A stretch of 64,000 nucleotides of DNA, taken from Desulfocarbo indianensis (lineage in GTDB: Bacteria; Desulfobacterota; Desulfarculia; Desulfarculales; Desulfarculaceae). The stretch's first letter is position 1. The number at the start of each line of letters is the position of its first letter. Below, in pieces: positions 16,215 to 25,244 of the stretch. The notes beneath the pieces were generated by a model. It was not told where the DNA came from. It worked only from the letters and a program-made list of their open reading frames with translations, and searched no databases. Position numbers and translations under genes: made by a program. The stretch is from NCBI GenBank assembly GCA_001184205.1, contig LBMP01000001.1:1454001-1518000 (forward strand), read 5' to 3'.

Positions 16215-17480
16215 ATGAAAAAACTGGCAATCGTTGTGCTGGCCATTCTAGCCATGGGCCTGTTGAGCGCGGGAGCGGCCCTGGCGGCCAAGGAGTTGGT
16301 CATCGGCGTGCCTACTTCGATGGGTTTCTTGGAGGGCAAGGAGAGCGTGAACGCGGTTAACCTGGCGGTGGAGGAGATCAACGCCGCCGGCGGGGTCAAG
16401 GTGGGAGGTGAAGGCCTGCCCATCAAGGTGGTGACCATCGATATCCGCGACGCGGCCCCCGGCGTGCCGGTGCCCGAAGCTCTGCTGGGTTTGGAAAAGC
16501 TGATCATGGAGCAGAAGCCCAACGCGCTGGTGGTGGGGCCCTTCCGCTCCGAGGCGCTCATGGCGGGCATGGACTTGATTGCCAGGCACAAGGTTCCCCT
16601 TTTGGGCACCATCGCCATGACCCCCAAGACCGAGGAAAAGATCGCCGGCGATCCCAAATACAAATACATCTTCCGCACCTGTTTGAACGCCAAGTATTTC
16701 GTGGGCTACCTGGTGGGCACCATGGCCTTCCTGAACCAGGAATTCGGCTTCAAGAAGGTCTTCATCATGAACCAGGACGTGGCCTGGGCCCGCATTACCG
16801 CCAAGATCGTTTCCGGGGTCTTGGCCGACAAGATGAAGATGGAGGTCCTGGGCGTGGAGTCCTTCCCCACCGGGGCCGACAATTTTTCGCCGGCCTTGCT
16901 GAAGGCCAAGATGAAGGGCGCCGACATCATTCTCCCCATCTTCGACATGCCCCAGAGCGGCACCCTGGTCAAGCAGTGGAAATCCATGAAGGTGCCGGCC
17001 ATCATGGCGGGCTTCGTCTCGCCGGCGGTGGGCCCGGCCGCCTGGAAGGCCTTTGACCAGAAGATCGGCGGCATGATCAACTGCGTGTTCGAGATCGGCA
17101 GCCTCCCCGCCCAGAAGTATCCGCCGGCGGCCAAGTTCTACGAGGCTTACCAGAAGAAGTTCGGCCAGCCCATCGAGGCCGGCCACGGACCCTCTCCCTC
17201 CTACGCCTCGGTTTACCTCTTCAAGGCGGCGGTGGAAAAGGCCAATAGCCTGGACCCCGACGCCATCGCCGAGGCTCTGGCCCAGAGTGACGTCGAGGCC
17301 GCCATCGGCCGGGTCAAGTTCACGCCGGGCCATCAGGCGGTCTATGGCAACGACCCCCAAAAAGAGGCCCTGGGCGCGGTGTTCCAGTGGACCGAGGACG
17401 GCAAGCGGGTGATCGTCTATCCGCCCGCCGTGGCCGAGGGCAAGATTCAGCTGCCCTCCTGGATGAAGTCCAAGAAGTAA
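16215..17480 (+). CDS. Branched-chain-type ABC transporter substrate-binding protein
   Basis: A 421-residue periplasmic binding protein (Peripla_BP_6). The signal peptide is MKKLAIVVLAILAMGLLSAGAALA, and the mature start KELVIGVPTSMGFLEGKESV leads into a two-lobe fold. ATG 16215 is preceded by GGGAGGG. It is the first gene after the sigma-54 promoter and precedes the permease genes, so it is the likely primary ligand receptor of this ABC importer. LivK-type receptors in such clusters can bind aromatic or other organic acids as well as amino acids. Given the downstream acyl-CoA ligase, a carboxylic acid is the best inference. Confidence 0.93.
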   Translation: MKKLAIVVLAILAMGLLSAGAALAAKELVIGVPTSMGFLEGKESVNAVNLAVEEINAAGGVKVGGEGLPIKVVTIDIRDAAPGVPVPEALLGLEKLIMEQKPNALVVGPFRSEALMAGMDLIARHKVPLLGTIAMTPKTEEKIAGDPKYKYIFRTCLNAKYFVGYLVGTMAFLNQEFGFKKVFIMNQDVAWARITAKIVSGVLADKMKMEVLGVESFPTGADNFSPALLKAKMKGADIILPIFDMPQSGTLVKQWKSMKVPAIMAGFVSPAVGPAAWKAFDQKIGGMINCVFEIGSLPAQKYPPAAKFYEAYQKKFGQPIEAGHGPSPSYASVYLFKAAVEKANSLDPDAIAEALAQSDVEAAIGRVKFTPGHQAVYGNDPQKEALGAVFQWTEDGKRVIVYPPAVAEGKIQLPSWMKSKK

Positions 17481-17488
17481 AGCCGGCC

Positions 17489-17521
17489 GCGGCCTCCCGC
17501 CCGCAGAGAGCGGGAGGCCGC
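17489..17521 (+). other. Stem-loop between binding-protein and permease genes
   Basis: Perfect 12-bp inverted repeat GCGGCCTCCCGC/GCGGGAGGCCGC with a 9-base loop, no T-tract. Such hairpins commonly raise binding-protein mRNA levels over permease mRNA by blocking decay or partly terminating. Confidence 0.7.
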
Positions 17522-17563
17522 GCGGGCCCTTGCCAACCAACCCTAATCATACGCGGGTGACAC

Positions 17564-18436
17564 GTGCTTGAAGGCGTCCTTATCTATGGGTTCATCAACA
17601 GCGTCCTCTTGGTGCTGGTGGCCATGGGCTTCAACCTCACCTTCGGCATCAGCGGGGTGGCGAACTTCGCCTATGGCGCGCTGTACATCATGGCGGGCTT
17701 CCTCTGCTGGGGGCTGTTGAATAGCTTGGGGCTCCCCTATTGGCTGGCGGTGGCGGTTTCAGTGGCGGCCATCGCTTTGCTGGCGGGGTTGTTATTTCGT
17801 TTCGTTCTGCTCCGGGTGCGGGGCCTGGTCATCAGCGAGGTGATCGCCACCTTCGGCGTGGGCCTGGCCATCCTGGAGCTTTTCCGCTATTGGGGCTTCA
17901 TCGGGTTTGAATACACCTTGCCGGTCTGGCTGGACGCTTCCTTTGACATCGGTGAGACGGTGGTGGACGGCCAGAGGCTAATCATGGTGGCCGTGGGCGC
18001 GGGGCTTACCCTGTTCCTCTGGTTTTTTACCCGCCACAGCCGCATCGGCCGCGCTTTCCGGGGCATCGCCCAGGACGAGCGCACCGCGCTGACCCTGGGC
18101 ATCAACGCCGATCTAACGGCCGCGTTCGCGGTGGCCTTCGGCGCGGGCTACGCCGCCATGGCGGCCCTGGTGATCCTGCCCCTGGGCACCATCGCCGTCA
18201 ACGAGGGCTACAACGTCCTGGTCAACGCCTTGGCGGTGTGCATCGTGGGCGGCTTGGGCAGCACCATGGGCGTGATCGTCGCCGGCTTTTTGATCGGCTA
18301 CGCCCAGATATTCACCGCCACCTACGGCGAAACCCATTGGATGATGATCGTGAGCCTGGCGGCCCTGTTGGTCATCCTTTTGGTCAAGCCCTCGGGTCTT
18401 TTCGGCAAACAAAAAGAACTGGAGGAGCGCATCTAG
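17564..18436 (+). CDS. livH: ABC transporter permease, LivH type
   Basis: A 290-residue inner-membrane permease of the branched-chain amino acid type, with about eight hydrophobic helices. Family features include FGISGVANFAYGALYIMAGF near the N-terminus and GFLIGYAQIFTATYGE, with the EAA-type loop RIGRAFRGIAQDERTALTLGIN. It pairs with the LivM-like protein 3 bases downstream. It starts at GTG 17564. The gene name is given by family; the transported substrate need not be a branched-chain amino acid. Confidence 0.92.
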   Translation: MLEGVLIYGFINSVLLVLVAMGFNLTFGISGVANFAYGALYIMAGFLCWGLLNSLGLPYWLAVAVSVAAIALLAGLLFRFVLLRVRGLVISEVIATFGVGLAILELFRYWGFIGFEYTLPVWLDASFDIGETVVDGQRLIMVAVGAGLTLFLWFFTRHSRIGRAFRGIAQDERTALTLGINADLTAAFAVAFGAGYAAMAALVILPLGTIAVNEGYNVLVNALAVCIVGGLGSTMGVIVAGFLIGYAQIFTATYGETHWMMIVSLAALLVILLVKPSGLFGKQKELEERI

Positions 18437-18439
18437 GTC

Positions 18440-19444
18440 ATGGCCCGCAGACTGGAACGCCTGGACCGAGGCATAAAGGTCAGATCGGATGACGTGTTCG
18501 CGCTGAATTCCTGGCGCGAAATGCTCTACATCATTGCGCCGCGGGTTCTGCCGGTTCTCCTGCTGCTCGTCCTGGGCTTGGCGGCCACGCCCTATTGGCA
18601 GCGGGTGATCATGCAGGCCTGTATGATAGGGCTCTTGGCCATATCCTGGGATCTCCTGGCCTCGGTGGGCATGGTCTCCCTGGGCCAGGCCCTGTTCTTC
18701 GGCATCGGGGCCTATATCGCCGGCATCTTGGATCACTACGCCGGCCTGGGCCCCTGGCTCACCATCCCCATAGCCACCGTGGGCGGGGCGGCGCTTTCCA
18801 CCCTGCTGCTTCTGCCGGTGCTCAGGCTGCGGGGCATCTATTTCTCCATGGTGACCCTGATCATGCCGCTCATGATCGAGCGCATCATCGAGGCCACCAA
18901 GATATTCGGCGGCACCGAGGGCTTGAGCGGCTTGCAGCCCATGCCCCACGCCCTGGTGGAAATCATCGCGGCCATGGCCGTGGTGTGGGTGGCGCTGTTC
19001 AGCTTCAACCGCATGATGAGCAGCGATTACGGCCTGATCCTGAAGGGCATCAACGACAACGACCGGGCGGTGATGAGCGCCGGCTTGAACATCTACCTCT
19101 ACAAGGCCCAGGCCCTGTTCCTGGCCGCCGGGGTGGGCGCCTTCGCCGGGGCCTTCGTGACCCACGCCTACCAGTTCGTGGGCATGCCGGTCTTCGCCCT
19201 GGATTACTCCATCCTGCCCATCGCCGGGGCGGCGGTGGGCGGCATGGGCACCATGTCCGGGCCTCTCCTGGGCTGCTTCATCCTGGTGCCCCTGAACGAG
19301 CTGCTGCGCGGCCTGGGCGGCATGCGCACCGTGATCTACGCGGTGCTCCTGGTGGTGTTCACCGTGGGGCTGCCGGAAGGCATCTTCCATTTCATCAAGC
19401 GCAAGTACACCCAATTCGAGCGGTGGGTGGAGGTGGAGCAATGA
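18440..19444 (+). CDS. livM: ABC transporter permease, LivM type
   Basis: A 334-residue membrane permease. A cytoplasmic N-terminal stretch of about 30 residues is followed by some eight to ten helices. Typical segments are GLLAISWDLLASVGMVSLGQALFFGIGAY and the coupling loop YGLILKGINDNDRAVMSAGLN. It forms the second half of the translocation channel with the LivH-like subunit. Its TGA overlaps the ATG of the following ATPase gene (ATGA), indicating translational coupling. Confidence 0.92.
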   Translation: MARRLERLDRGIKVRSDDVFALNSWREMLYIIAPRVLPVLLLLVLGLAATPYWQRVIMQACMIGLLAISWDLLASVGMVSLGQALFFGIGAYIAGILDHYAGLGPWLTIPIATVGGAALSTLLLLPVLRLRGIYFSMVTLIMPLMIERIIEATKIFGGTEGLSGLQPMPHALVEIIAAMAVVWVALFSFNRMMSSDYGLILKGINDNDRAVMSAGLNIYLYKAQALFLAAGVGAFAGAFVTHAYQFVGMPVFALDYSILPIAGAAVGGMGTMSGPLLGCFILVPLNELLRGLGGMRTVIYAVLLVVFTVGLPEGIFHFIKRKYTQFERWVEVEQ

Positions 19445-20199
19445 GCCAGGCCATCCTCCAAGTGGAAGACCTCTCCAAGTCCTTCGGCGGGGTCAAGGCG
19501 GTGAGCGGCGTGAGCTTCGAGCTCATGGAGAACCAGGTGCTGGGCGTGATCGGCCCCAACGGCGCCGGCAAGACCACCCTCATCAACCTGCTCACCGGCT
19601 TCGTGCGGCCGGATAGGGGCAAGGTGCTTTTCCGGGGGCAGAACATCGCCGGCATGAAGCCCTACAAGGTGGCCAACCTGGGCGTGGCCCGCACCTTCCA
19701 GATGGTCAAACCCTTTTACCAGCTGCCCGCTTTCAAGAACCTGGTGCTGCCCCTGAAATCGCCGCGGGCCAAGCAGCTCACCGGCGGCCGCTACGGCGAC
19801 CGCGACGCGGTGGCCAAGGACCTCCTGGAGGAGGTGGGCTTCGAGCGCGATTCCTGGGTGATCTTCAAGCAGGCCAGCGTGCTGCCCCACGGCTATCTCA
19901 AGCGCCTGGAGCTGGCCCGCTGCATAGCCATGGCGGCCGACCTGGTGGTGCTGGACGAGCTTTTCTCCGGCCTGTCCCTGGCCGAGGTGGCTTCCCTGGT
20001 GCCGGTGATCGACAAGTTAAGGGTCCAAGGCAAGACCATCATCATGGTGGAGCACCGCTTGCGCGAACTTTTCCGCATCGCCGACCGGGTGATGGTGATG
20101 AACTTCGGCCAGAAGATCGCCGAGGGCAAGCCGCGGGAGGTGATGGAAATGCCGGCGGTGCGCGGCGCTTATCTGGGCAGCGAGGAGGAGGGCGCCTGA
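19441..20199 (+). CDS. livG: ABC transporter ATP-binding protein, LivG type
   Basis: A 252-residue ATPase subunit. Walker A is GPNGAGKTT, the Q loop is in ARTFQMVKPF, and the H loop is in MVEHRLRE. The signature reads VLPHGYLKRLELARC, so the Ser of LSxGQ is replaced by Pro while the Gly remains. Walker B reads LVVLDELFSGL, where family members usually have DEP. These changes are unusual but the catalytic Glu and switch His are present, so activity is likely. The start ATG 19441 overlaps the livM stop. It powers uptake together with the LivF-like ATPase. Confidence 0.93.
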   Translation: MSQAILQVEDLSKSFGGVKAVSGVSFELMENQVLGVIGPNGAGKTTLINLLTGFVRPDRGKVLFRGQNIAGMKPYKVANLGVARTFQMVKPFYQLPAFKNLVLPLKSPRAKQLTGGRYGDRDAVAKDLLEEVGFERDSWVIFKQASVLPHGYLKRLELARCIAMAADLVVLDELFSGLSLAEVASLVPVIDKLRVQGKTIIMVEHRLRELFRIADRVMVMNFGQKIAEGKPREVMEMPAVRGAYLGSEEEGA

Positions 20200-20945
20200 T
20201 GTTCCAAGTCTCCAACCTCATGGTCTTCTACGAAAACGCCCTGGCGGTCAACGAGCTTTCCCTGGAGGTGGCCGAGGGTCAGATGGTGGGGATCATCGGC
20301 TCCAACAGCGCTGGCAAGACCACCCTGCTCAACACCCTCTCCGGCCTGATCCTGGACATCCAGCTCAAGGAGCGGCGCAAGGGCGGGGAGCACATAACCG
20401 TTCTGGGCACCATAACCTACCAGGGACGGGACATCAGCCTGATGCCGGCCTATGTGCGCGCCCGGGAAGGCATCGTGCTCTGCCGGGAACGCCACCCGGT
20501 GTTCGGCGACAGCACGGTGATGGAAAACCTGCGCATCGCGGGCTACCTGAAGAACCGGGCCCAAATCAAGCGGGGCATCGATCTGGCCATGGAGCTTTTC
20601 CCGGCGCTGAAGGCGCTCACCCGGCGCAAGGCCGGCCTCATGAGCGGCGGCGAGCAGCAGATGCTGGCCATCGGCATGGCCCTCATGGTGGAGCCCAAGC
20701 TGCTCTTCCTGGACGAGCCGCTGTTGGGTCTTTCCCCGGCCATGCAGCAGAAGGTGATGGACGCGGTGAAAAAGGCGCTCAAGATGGCCAATACCACCAT
20801 AGTGATAGCCGAGCAGTTCGCCCGCCCCATCCTGCCCGTGATCCACAAGGGTTACGTCATCGAAAACGGCATGCTGACCATGACCGGCACGGGCGAGGAA
20901 CTCATGGCGAACCCGGAGATCAAGAGCGCCTATTTCGGCATTTAG
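20199..20945 (+). CDS. livF: ABC transporter ATP-binding protein, LivF type
   Basis: A 248-residue ATPase. Walker A is GSNSAGKTT, the signature LMSGGEQQMLAIG, Walker B LLFLDEPLLGLS and the switch region IVIAEQFARP, where Gln-Phe replaces the usual His. An insert near residues 55-75 (QLKERRKGGEHITVLG) lengthens the loop after Walker A. The ATG follows the livG end by overlap (TGATG). It works as a heterodimer with the LivG-like subunit on the cytoplasmic face of the permease pair. Confidence 0.93.
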   Translation: MFQVSNLMVFYENALAVNELSLEVAEGQMVGIIGSNSAGKTTLLNTLSGLILDIQLKERRKGGEHITVLGTITYQGRDISLMPAYVRAREGIVLCRERHPVFGDSTVMENLRIAGYLKNRAQIKRGIDLAMELFPALKALTRRKAGLMSGGEQQMLAIGMALMVEPKLLFLDEPLLGLSPAMQQKVMDAVKKALKMANTTIVIAEQFARPILPVIHKGYVIENGMLTMTGTGEELMANPEIKSAYFGI

Positions 20946-20963
20946 ACGCGAGGGAAAGGCACG

Positions 20964-22601
20964 ATGAATCAGAGTCAGGTAAATAGCATCCCGGCCGCCT
21001 TCGTCGAATTGGCCCGGAGCCAGGCCAGCAAATGCGCGGTGTCTTATCTGGGCAGCAACTACAGCTATGGCGAGCTGGATCAATTGTCGGGGCGTTTCGC
21101 GGCCGGCCTGGCCGCCAGGGGGGTGAGCCCCGGTTCGCGGGTGGTCATCTACATGCCCAACTCGGTGCAGTGGGTGGTGGCCTGGCTGGGGGTGCTGCGG
21201 GCCGGCTGCGTGGCGGTGCCCATCACCCCCATCTACACGCCCTTTGACCTGGCCTACATAGCCAACGACACCCAGGCCGAGGCGGTGGTCTGCGCGGACC
21301 GCAACTACGGCTACGTGACCCGGGTGCTGGAAAGCACCAAGCTTAAATTCGTGGTGCCCAGCGGCCTGGCCGACCTGCTGCCGGCCCACAAGCGCCTGTT
21401 CGGCTGGGTGTTCGACAAGGTGCCCAAGGGCCGCATCGCCCGGACCGAGCACACGGTGCCCATCCGCGATCTTATCTCCGCGGCCTCCGGGGCGGCCCCG
21501 GTCCCCTCGGCGGAGCCCGGCCAGGTGGCCGAGATCCTCTACACCGGCGGCACCACCAAGCACCCCAAGGGGGTGCCCATCACCCACGACCTGCTCATGG
21601 GCTGCGCCCGCGAGCAGTTGGCCTACAGCGCCGCGGCCATACCGCCGGCGGACAACGTCATCCTGGGCACCGCGCCGGTGTTCCACGTGCTGGGGCAGAC
21701 CTGCGGCCTGGGCACCCTGTTCACCCACGGCGGCACCATAATCCTGCAACCCAGGGTGAACCTGGACGCCATGCTGGACGCGGTGCAGAGAATGGGGGGG
21801 CGCACCCTGATCGGGGTCCCCGCCCTCTACCGCATGATCCTGGAGCACGACCGCCTGGAGCAATACGATCTCTCGACGCTGGACTACTGCTTCTCCGGCG
21901 GCGACGTGATGCCCCTGGAGGTGGCCCGCCGCTGGGAGCGCCGTTTCGGCAAGCAGATCTACAACGGCTACGGCGCCACCGAAACCGTGGGCGGCGTCGG
22001 GCTCAACCCGGCCGGCCGCAAGACCCCGCCGGGCTGCATGGGCGTGGTGCTGGAAAGCAAGGACGTCAAGGTGGTGGACCCCTACAGCCTGGCGGAGGTG
22101 CCCTACGGCAAGCCGGGCGAGCTTCTGGTGCACAGCCAGCCCATGGTCAGCGCCTATTGGAACAAGCCGGAGGAGACCGCCAAGTCCTTCGTGGATCTGG
22201 ACGGCAGGCTCTACTACCGCACCGGCGACATCGTGGCCATGGACGAGAACAAGCATCTGTACTTCGTGGACCGCACCATGGACACCATCAAGCACAAAGG
22301 CTATAGGGTCTCGGCCACCGAGATCGAGGCCACCCTGCAGGAGCACCCGGCGGTGATCGAGGCCTGCGTGGTGGGCCTGCCGGACGAAAAGGTGGGCGAG
22401 AGGATCAAGGCCTTCGTGGTGCTGAAAAAGGACATCAAGGGCATCACCGGCTACGACCTCATCCAATGGTGCCGCAAGCGCCTGGTGAGCTACAAGCTGC
22501 CCCAGTACATCGAGTTCCGCGACATGCTGCCCAAGAGCAAGGTGGGCAAGCTCTTAAGGCGCGAGATCAGGGCCGAGGAAGCCGAGCGCCGCGAGGGCTG
22601 A
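20964..22601 (+). CDS. Acyl-CoA ligase (AMP-binding, FadD-like)
   Basis: A 545-residue adenylate-forming enzyme that would activate a carboxylic acid with ATP and attach CoA. Core motifs are YTGGTTKHPKGVP (phosphate loop), NGYGATETVGG (A5), YRTGD (A7), DRTMDTIKHKGYRVSATEIE (A8) and the catalytic Lys region PKSKVGKLLRREI (A10). Overall it resembles medium/long-chain or aromatic acyl-CoA synthetases; the substrate pocket cannot be read by eye. It is 18 bases after the ATPase gene, so the imported ligand is probably its substrate: uptake followed by CoA trapping. No beta-oxidation or benzoyl-CoA genes are adjacent. Confidence 0.94.
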   Translation: MNQSQVNSIPAAFVELARSQASKCAVSYLGSNYSYGELDQLSGRFAAGLAARGVSPGSRVVIYMPNSVQWVVAWLGVLRAGCVAVPITPIYTPFDLAYIANDTQAEAVVCADRNYGYVTRVLESTKLKFVVPSGLADLLPAHKRLFGWVFDKVPKGRIARTEHTVPIRDLISAASGAAPVPSAEPGQVAEILYTGGTTKHPKGVPITHDLLMGCAREQLAYSAAAIPPADNVILGTAPVFHVLGQTCGLGTLFTHGGTIILQPRVNLDAMLDAVQRMGGRTLIGVPALYRMILEHDRLEQYDLSTLDYCFSGGDVMPLEVARRWERRFGKQIYNGYGATETVGGVGLNPAGRKTPPGCMGVVLESKDVKVVDPYSLAEVPYGKPGELLVHSQPMVSAYWNKPEETAKSFVDLDGRLYYRTGDIVAMDENKHLYFVDRTMDTIKHKGYRVSATEIEATLQEHPAVIEACVVGLPDEKVGERIKAFVVLKKDIKGITGYDLIQWCRKRLVSYKLPQYIEFRDMLPKSKVGKLLRREIRAEEAERREG

Positions 22602-22656
22602 GAGCGCCCGGCAAAAGGCCGGGGCGCGCGCCGGCCAGGCGGCGGGGAGGTTATGG

Positions 22657-22863
22657 ATGAAACCAACGGCAAGCAAGGGTCCGGTAGGTGCGAGCCGGAA
22701 CCAGGGTTTGCCGTCCGGTCCCCTGGTCCCCGGGCTGGTCAAGTTCGAGCTGCACGGCGAGGAGCTCTCGCACAAGACCGTCACCCCCTGCGGGTCCTGC
22801 GGGCGGGTTTATCTGCCGCTCACCTGGGTGGGCAAAAAGGTGAAAATAATCCGGGTGGACTAA
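22657..22863 (+). CDS. DUF2080-like transposon-associated small protein
   Basis: A 68-residue protein from ATG 22657, with GGGAGG six bases upstream. The C-terminal half, KTVTPCGSCGRVYLP then LTWVGKKVKIIRVD, follows the pattern G(N/S)SG-x-VY(L/V)PK-x-W-(V/I)GKKV typical of DUF2080, a short AbrB-like family found beside transposases. Its TAA stop is the first three bases of the inverted-repeat element that follows, suggesting the element inserted at or evolved with this gene. Whether it binds the element's ends is unknown. Confidence 0.65.
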   Translation: MKPTASKGPVGASRNQGLPSGPLVPGLVKFELHGEELSHKTVTPCGSCGRVYLPLTWVGKKVKIIRVD

Positions 22864-23121
22864 CCCGCCTATTTCACGAGGGCCGCGCGTCCGGCCGCGC
22901 CAGTTGCCCGCCGCCTGCGTTGCCGGCTGCGCCAAGTCGTCGCTGTAGCTACAACTACACCTGCCTCCTTGGCTGGCCGGTCGCCTTGGCGGCAGCCAAC
23001 TGGCTGTGCCGGGCCCCGGTGCGAACCGTCCCTCGCTTATGATGCGGCCTTCTTCATATTAGTCCCATGAATACCGACTCGTCGCATAATGCCGCCCGCC
23101 TCTCGTGAAAGAGGCGGGCTA
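22861..23121. mobile_element. MITE-like inverted-repeat element, copy 2
   Basis: A 261-bp unit with 20-bp terminal inverted repeats matching at 18 positions: TAACCCGCCTATTTCACGAG at 22861-22880 against the complement of 23102-23121. The interior (22881-23020) is nearly the same as that of copy 1 (3338-3475), including the TGTAG...CTACA hairpin. The remaining 80 bases are diverged. Both ends supply stop codons: TAA of the plus-strand DUF2080-like gene and TAG of the minus-strand phosphoesterase gene. Confidence 0.75.
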
Positions 23122-24213
23122 AGGCCGCCTGGCCGAGCTTCTTATCCTGATGAGCGCCGCCTCGGCCGGAGAGCCAATGCGCACCGGCGGCCCCCAGGTG
23201 CCCACGCCCCTGGTCACGAACAGGCGGCCGCCCAGGGGCAGCTCGTACCAGCCCTTGAAATAGGGATAGAGCCAGTTGTCGACGAGGGCCCAGGGATACA
23301 CCTGGCCGCCGTGGGTGTGGCCGGAGAGCTGCAGATCGTACAGGCCCAGGGCGTCGTTCTGTATCTCCGGGCGGTGCTTGAGCAGCAGGGTGAAGCCGTG
23401 GCGTCTTTTGCCCTGCAGGGCCACGGTTTCGGCCGAGCCGAGGTCGTATTTGGCGCCGAAGACGGCGTCATCCACCCCGGCCACGAAACCGGCCAAGCCC
23501 AGGGTCGCGGTTTCGTCGCGCAGCACCTTGAAACCGGCGTTCTTGAGGAAGGAGAGGGATTTTTCCGCGCCGGCGTAGAATTCATGATTGCCCAGCACCG
23601 CGAACTTGCCCAGGGGCGCTTTCAGCCTTTTCAGCTTGGCGGCCAATTGCGTGAGATCCGCGTTGTGCCTGCCGTAATCCAGGATGTCGCCCACGGCCAC
23701 GATCACGTCGCATTCCACCGAGCGCAGCATGCGCAATATACGGTCCAGCCGGGCGCCGATCTCGAACTGGCCCAGATGCAGATCGGAAAAGGCCAGCACC
23801 CGAAGCTCGGCCACCGTAGCGGGCAGGTTGTCGCTCTCCAGGGTGTGCTCGGTGATCCTGGGCGACCTGGCCCGCATGATTCCGAAACCGATGATGAAGG
23901 GCGTGGCGCCCAGCGAGGCGAGGAACACGGTCCCGGCGCTTTCCGGCCCCAGGAGCCAGCCCGCCGCCATGGCGGCCAGGCTCCCCAGGAACAGGAAGAA
24001 GGCCACGCCCATCCAGAGGAGATAGGCGCTCCATACCCAGCAGTAAGCCAACATGCCCCAGACGTGCATGATCCAGGGGCTCAGCACCATGAGGCACAGC
24101 CAGCAGCCCAGGAAATAGCGGTTGGGTCCGGCCAGGTCCAGGCAGGAGACCGAGGCCAGGTAGATTACGAGATGGGTGAAGCAGAAGATCCCCGTCAAAA
24201 CCAAGTTGGACAT
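23119..24213 (-). CDS. Membrane metallophosphoesterase (YkuE-like)
   Basis: About 364 residues. The N-terminal 135 residues are four or five hydrophobic helices; the rest is a calcineurin-like phosphoesterase domain. Metal ligands are in AFSDLHLGQF, VGDILDYG, LGNHEFYAG, LLKHRPE and SGHTHGGQVYP, the full five-block set. The substrate is unknown; homologues include YkuE/YaeI-like phospho-lipid-related enzymes. ATG 24213 (MSNLVLTG) is chosen because the hydrophobic region begins there; an upstream ATG at 24279 would add a polar leader. The TAG stop lies inside the inverted-repeat element, so the C-terminus may have been changed by that insertion. Confidence 0.88.
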   Translation of the reverse strand: MSNLVLTGIFCFTHLVIYLASVSCLDLAGPNRYFLGCWLCLMVLSPWIMHVWGMLAYCWVWSAYLLWMGVAFFLFLGSLAAMAAGWLLGPESAGTVFLASLGATPFIIGFGIMRARSPRITEHTLESDNLPATVAELRVLAFSDLHLGQFEIGARLDRILRMLRSVECDVIVAVGDILDYGRHNADLTQLAAKLKRLKAPLGKFAVLGNHEFYAGAEKSLSFLKNAGFKVLRDETATLGLAGFVAGVDDAVFGAKYDLGSAETVALQGKRRHGFTLLLKHRPEIQNDALGLYDLQLSGHTHGGQVYPWALVDNWLYPYFKGWYELPLGGRLFVTRGVGTWGPPVRIGSPAEAALIRIRSSARRP

Positions 24214-24431
24214 TGCTCGCGGGTGTTCCCTTCCTGATGATCGCAAGTTGCACGGCTTCTCGCCGGGATGGCGGGGCATGGCTTTTAGGGACGGCCTGAA
24301 TGCTCGGGGCGCGGGCGCGCCGCAAGCCGCCGGGCGGGCCGGCGGCGGCCCTGGGGCTTGCCGCGAGAGGGCGGGGCGGGTGAAACAAAAAGCGCGCGCG
24401 GCCCGGCGGCGCCTGGGGAACCCGGCCCGGC

Positions 24432-25244
24432 CTAAAAGTCATAGTCCGGGTTCCGGGGATCGAAATCCCGGTCGGACAGCCCCACGTTTATCCTGGTCCG
24501 CGCGAAGCCGAACTCCTCCATCACCTCGCCCCATTGGTCGTAAATCACCGCCTGCACGGGCAGGCCGCTGGCCAGGCTCAGGCAAAGCACGGCCCTGGGC
24601 GCGTAATAGTTGCCGGCCCCCGCTTGGGGATAGACGCCTTCCAGGCAACGCGCCCACTCGCCGTGCACCTGGCGCGGGCCCAGATCGCGGACCCGGCAGC
24701 CGTCCTCGGGCCGGTCGGCGCTTTGCTGCAAGTTTTGGGCGAAGGTCTCCACCAGGTAGCCCAGGCCCACCTCCAGGAGGGTGTGGCCGAAGCTGTCGCT
24801 TTTCACCAGGCTGCCCTGGGGGTCCAGGTTCAGGGTCAGGTCGGGGAAGGAATTGGTGCTTATCCTGAACCTGCCCTGGTTCCAGCCCCGCACGTATAAA
24901 AGCTCGCGGCCCTTTTTGGGCTCTTCGATCCACTTCATGTATACGCTGAAGGGCTTGCGGAATTTAAGCAGGATGGTCTCGCGGGGGCGGAGTTCCTCGC
25001 CCTGGCGGCCGCGCCGGTAAAAGACCGTGGTGTAGTCGTTGACCTTTTCGTAGGCCTGGGTCATGTGGGCGGCGAGCCCGCACAGCTCCTTGGCGTTTAG
25101 TTCTACGGCGGCGGCCTGGCCTGCCCAGGCCGCGCAAAAGAGGAGGGCGAGCGCCAGCAGCCGCGGGAGGGACGCCTCCCCCCCTGACCCCGGCCGGCGC
25201 CGCCTGCCCCGCCCGGCCGCCCCGCTATAACCAGATGGCGTCAT
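24432..25244 (-). CDS. Exported DUF1571-like protein
   Basis: About 270 residues from ATG 25244, with GGGAGAG upstream. A short Arg-rich leader is followed by a hydrophobic signal segment (LLALALLFCAAWAGQAAA). The mature region has YTTVFYRRGRQGEELRPRETILLKFRKPF and YMKWIEEPKKGRELLYV, resembling the LolA/LolB-like beta fold of DUF1571 proteins that may bind lipids. No catalytic residues are evident. It sits on the same strand as, but 218 bases upstream of, the phosphoesterase gene. A lipid-related envelope role for both is a guess. Confidence 0.75.
   Translation of the reverse strand: MTPSGYSGAAGRGRRRRPGSGGEASLPRLLALALLFCAAWAGQAAAVELNAKELCGLAAHMTQAYEKVNDYTTVFYRRGRQGEELRPRETILLKFRKPFSVYMKWIEEPKKGRELLYVRGWNQGRFRISTNSFPDLTLNLDPQGSLVKSDSFGHTLLEVGLGYLVETFAQNLQQSADRPEDGCRVRDLGPRQVHGEWARCLEGVYPQAGAGNYYAPRAVLCLSLASGLPVQAVIYDQWGEVMEEFGFARTRINVGLSDRDFDPRNPDYDF

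Noticed and set aside
20169..22466. 765-residue minus-strand reading frame opposite the acyl-CoA ligase and LivF genes
   Set aside because: Antisense shadow; His/Gly/Gln-rich and without motifs, while the plus strand has full enzyme motifs.
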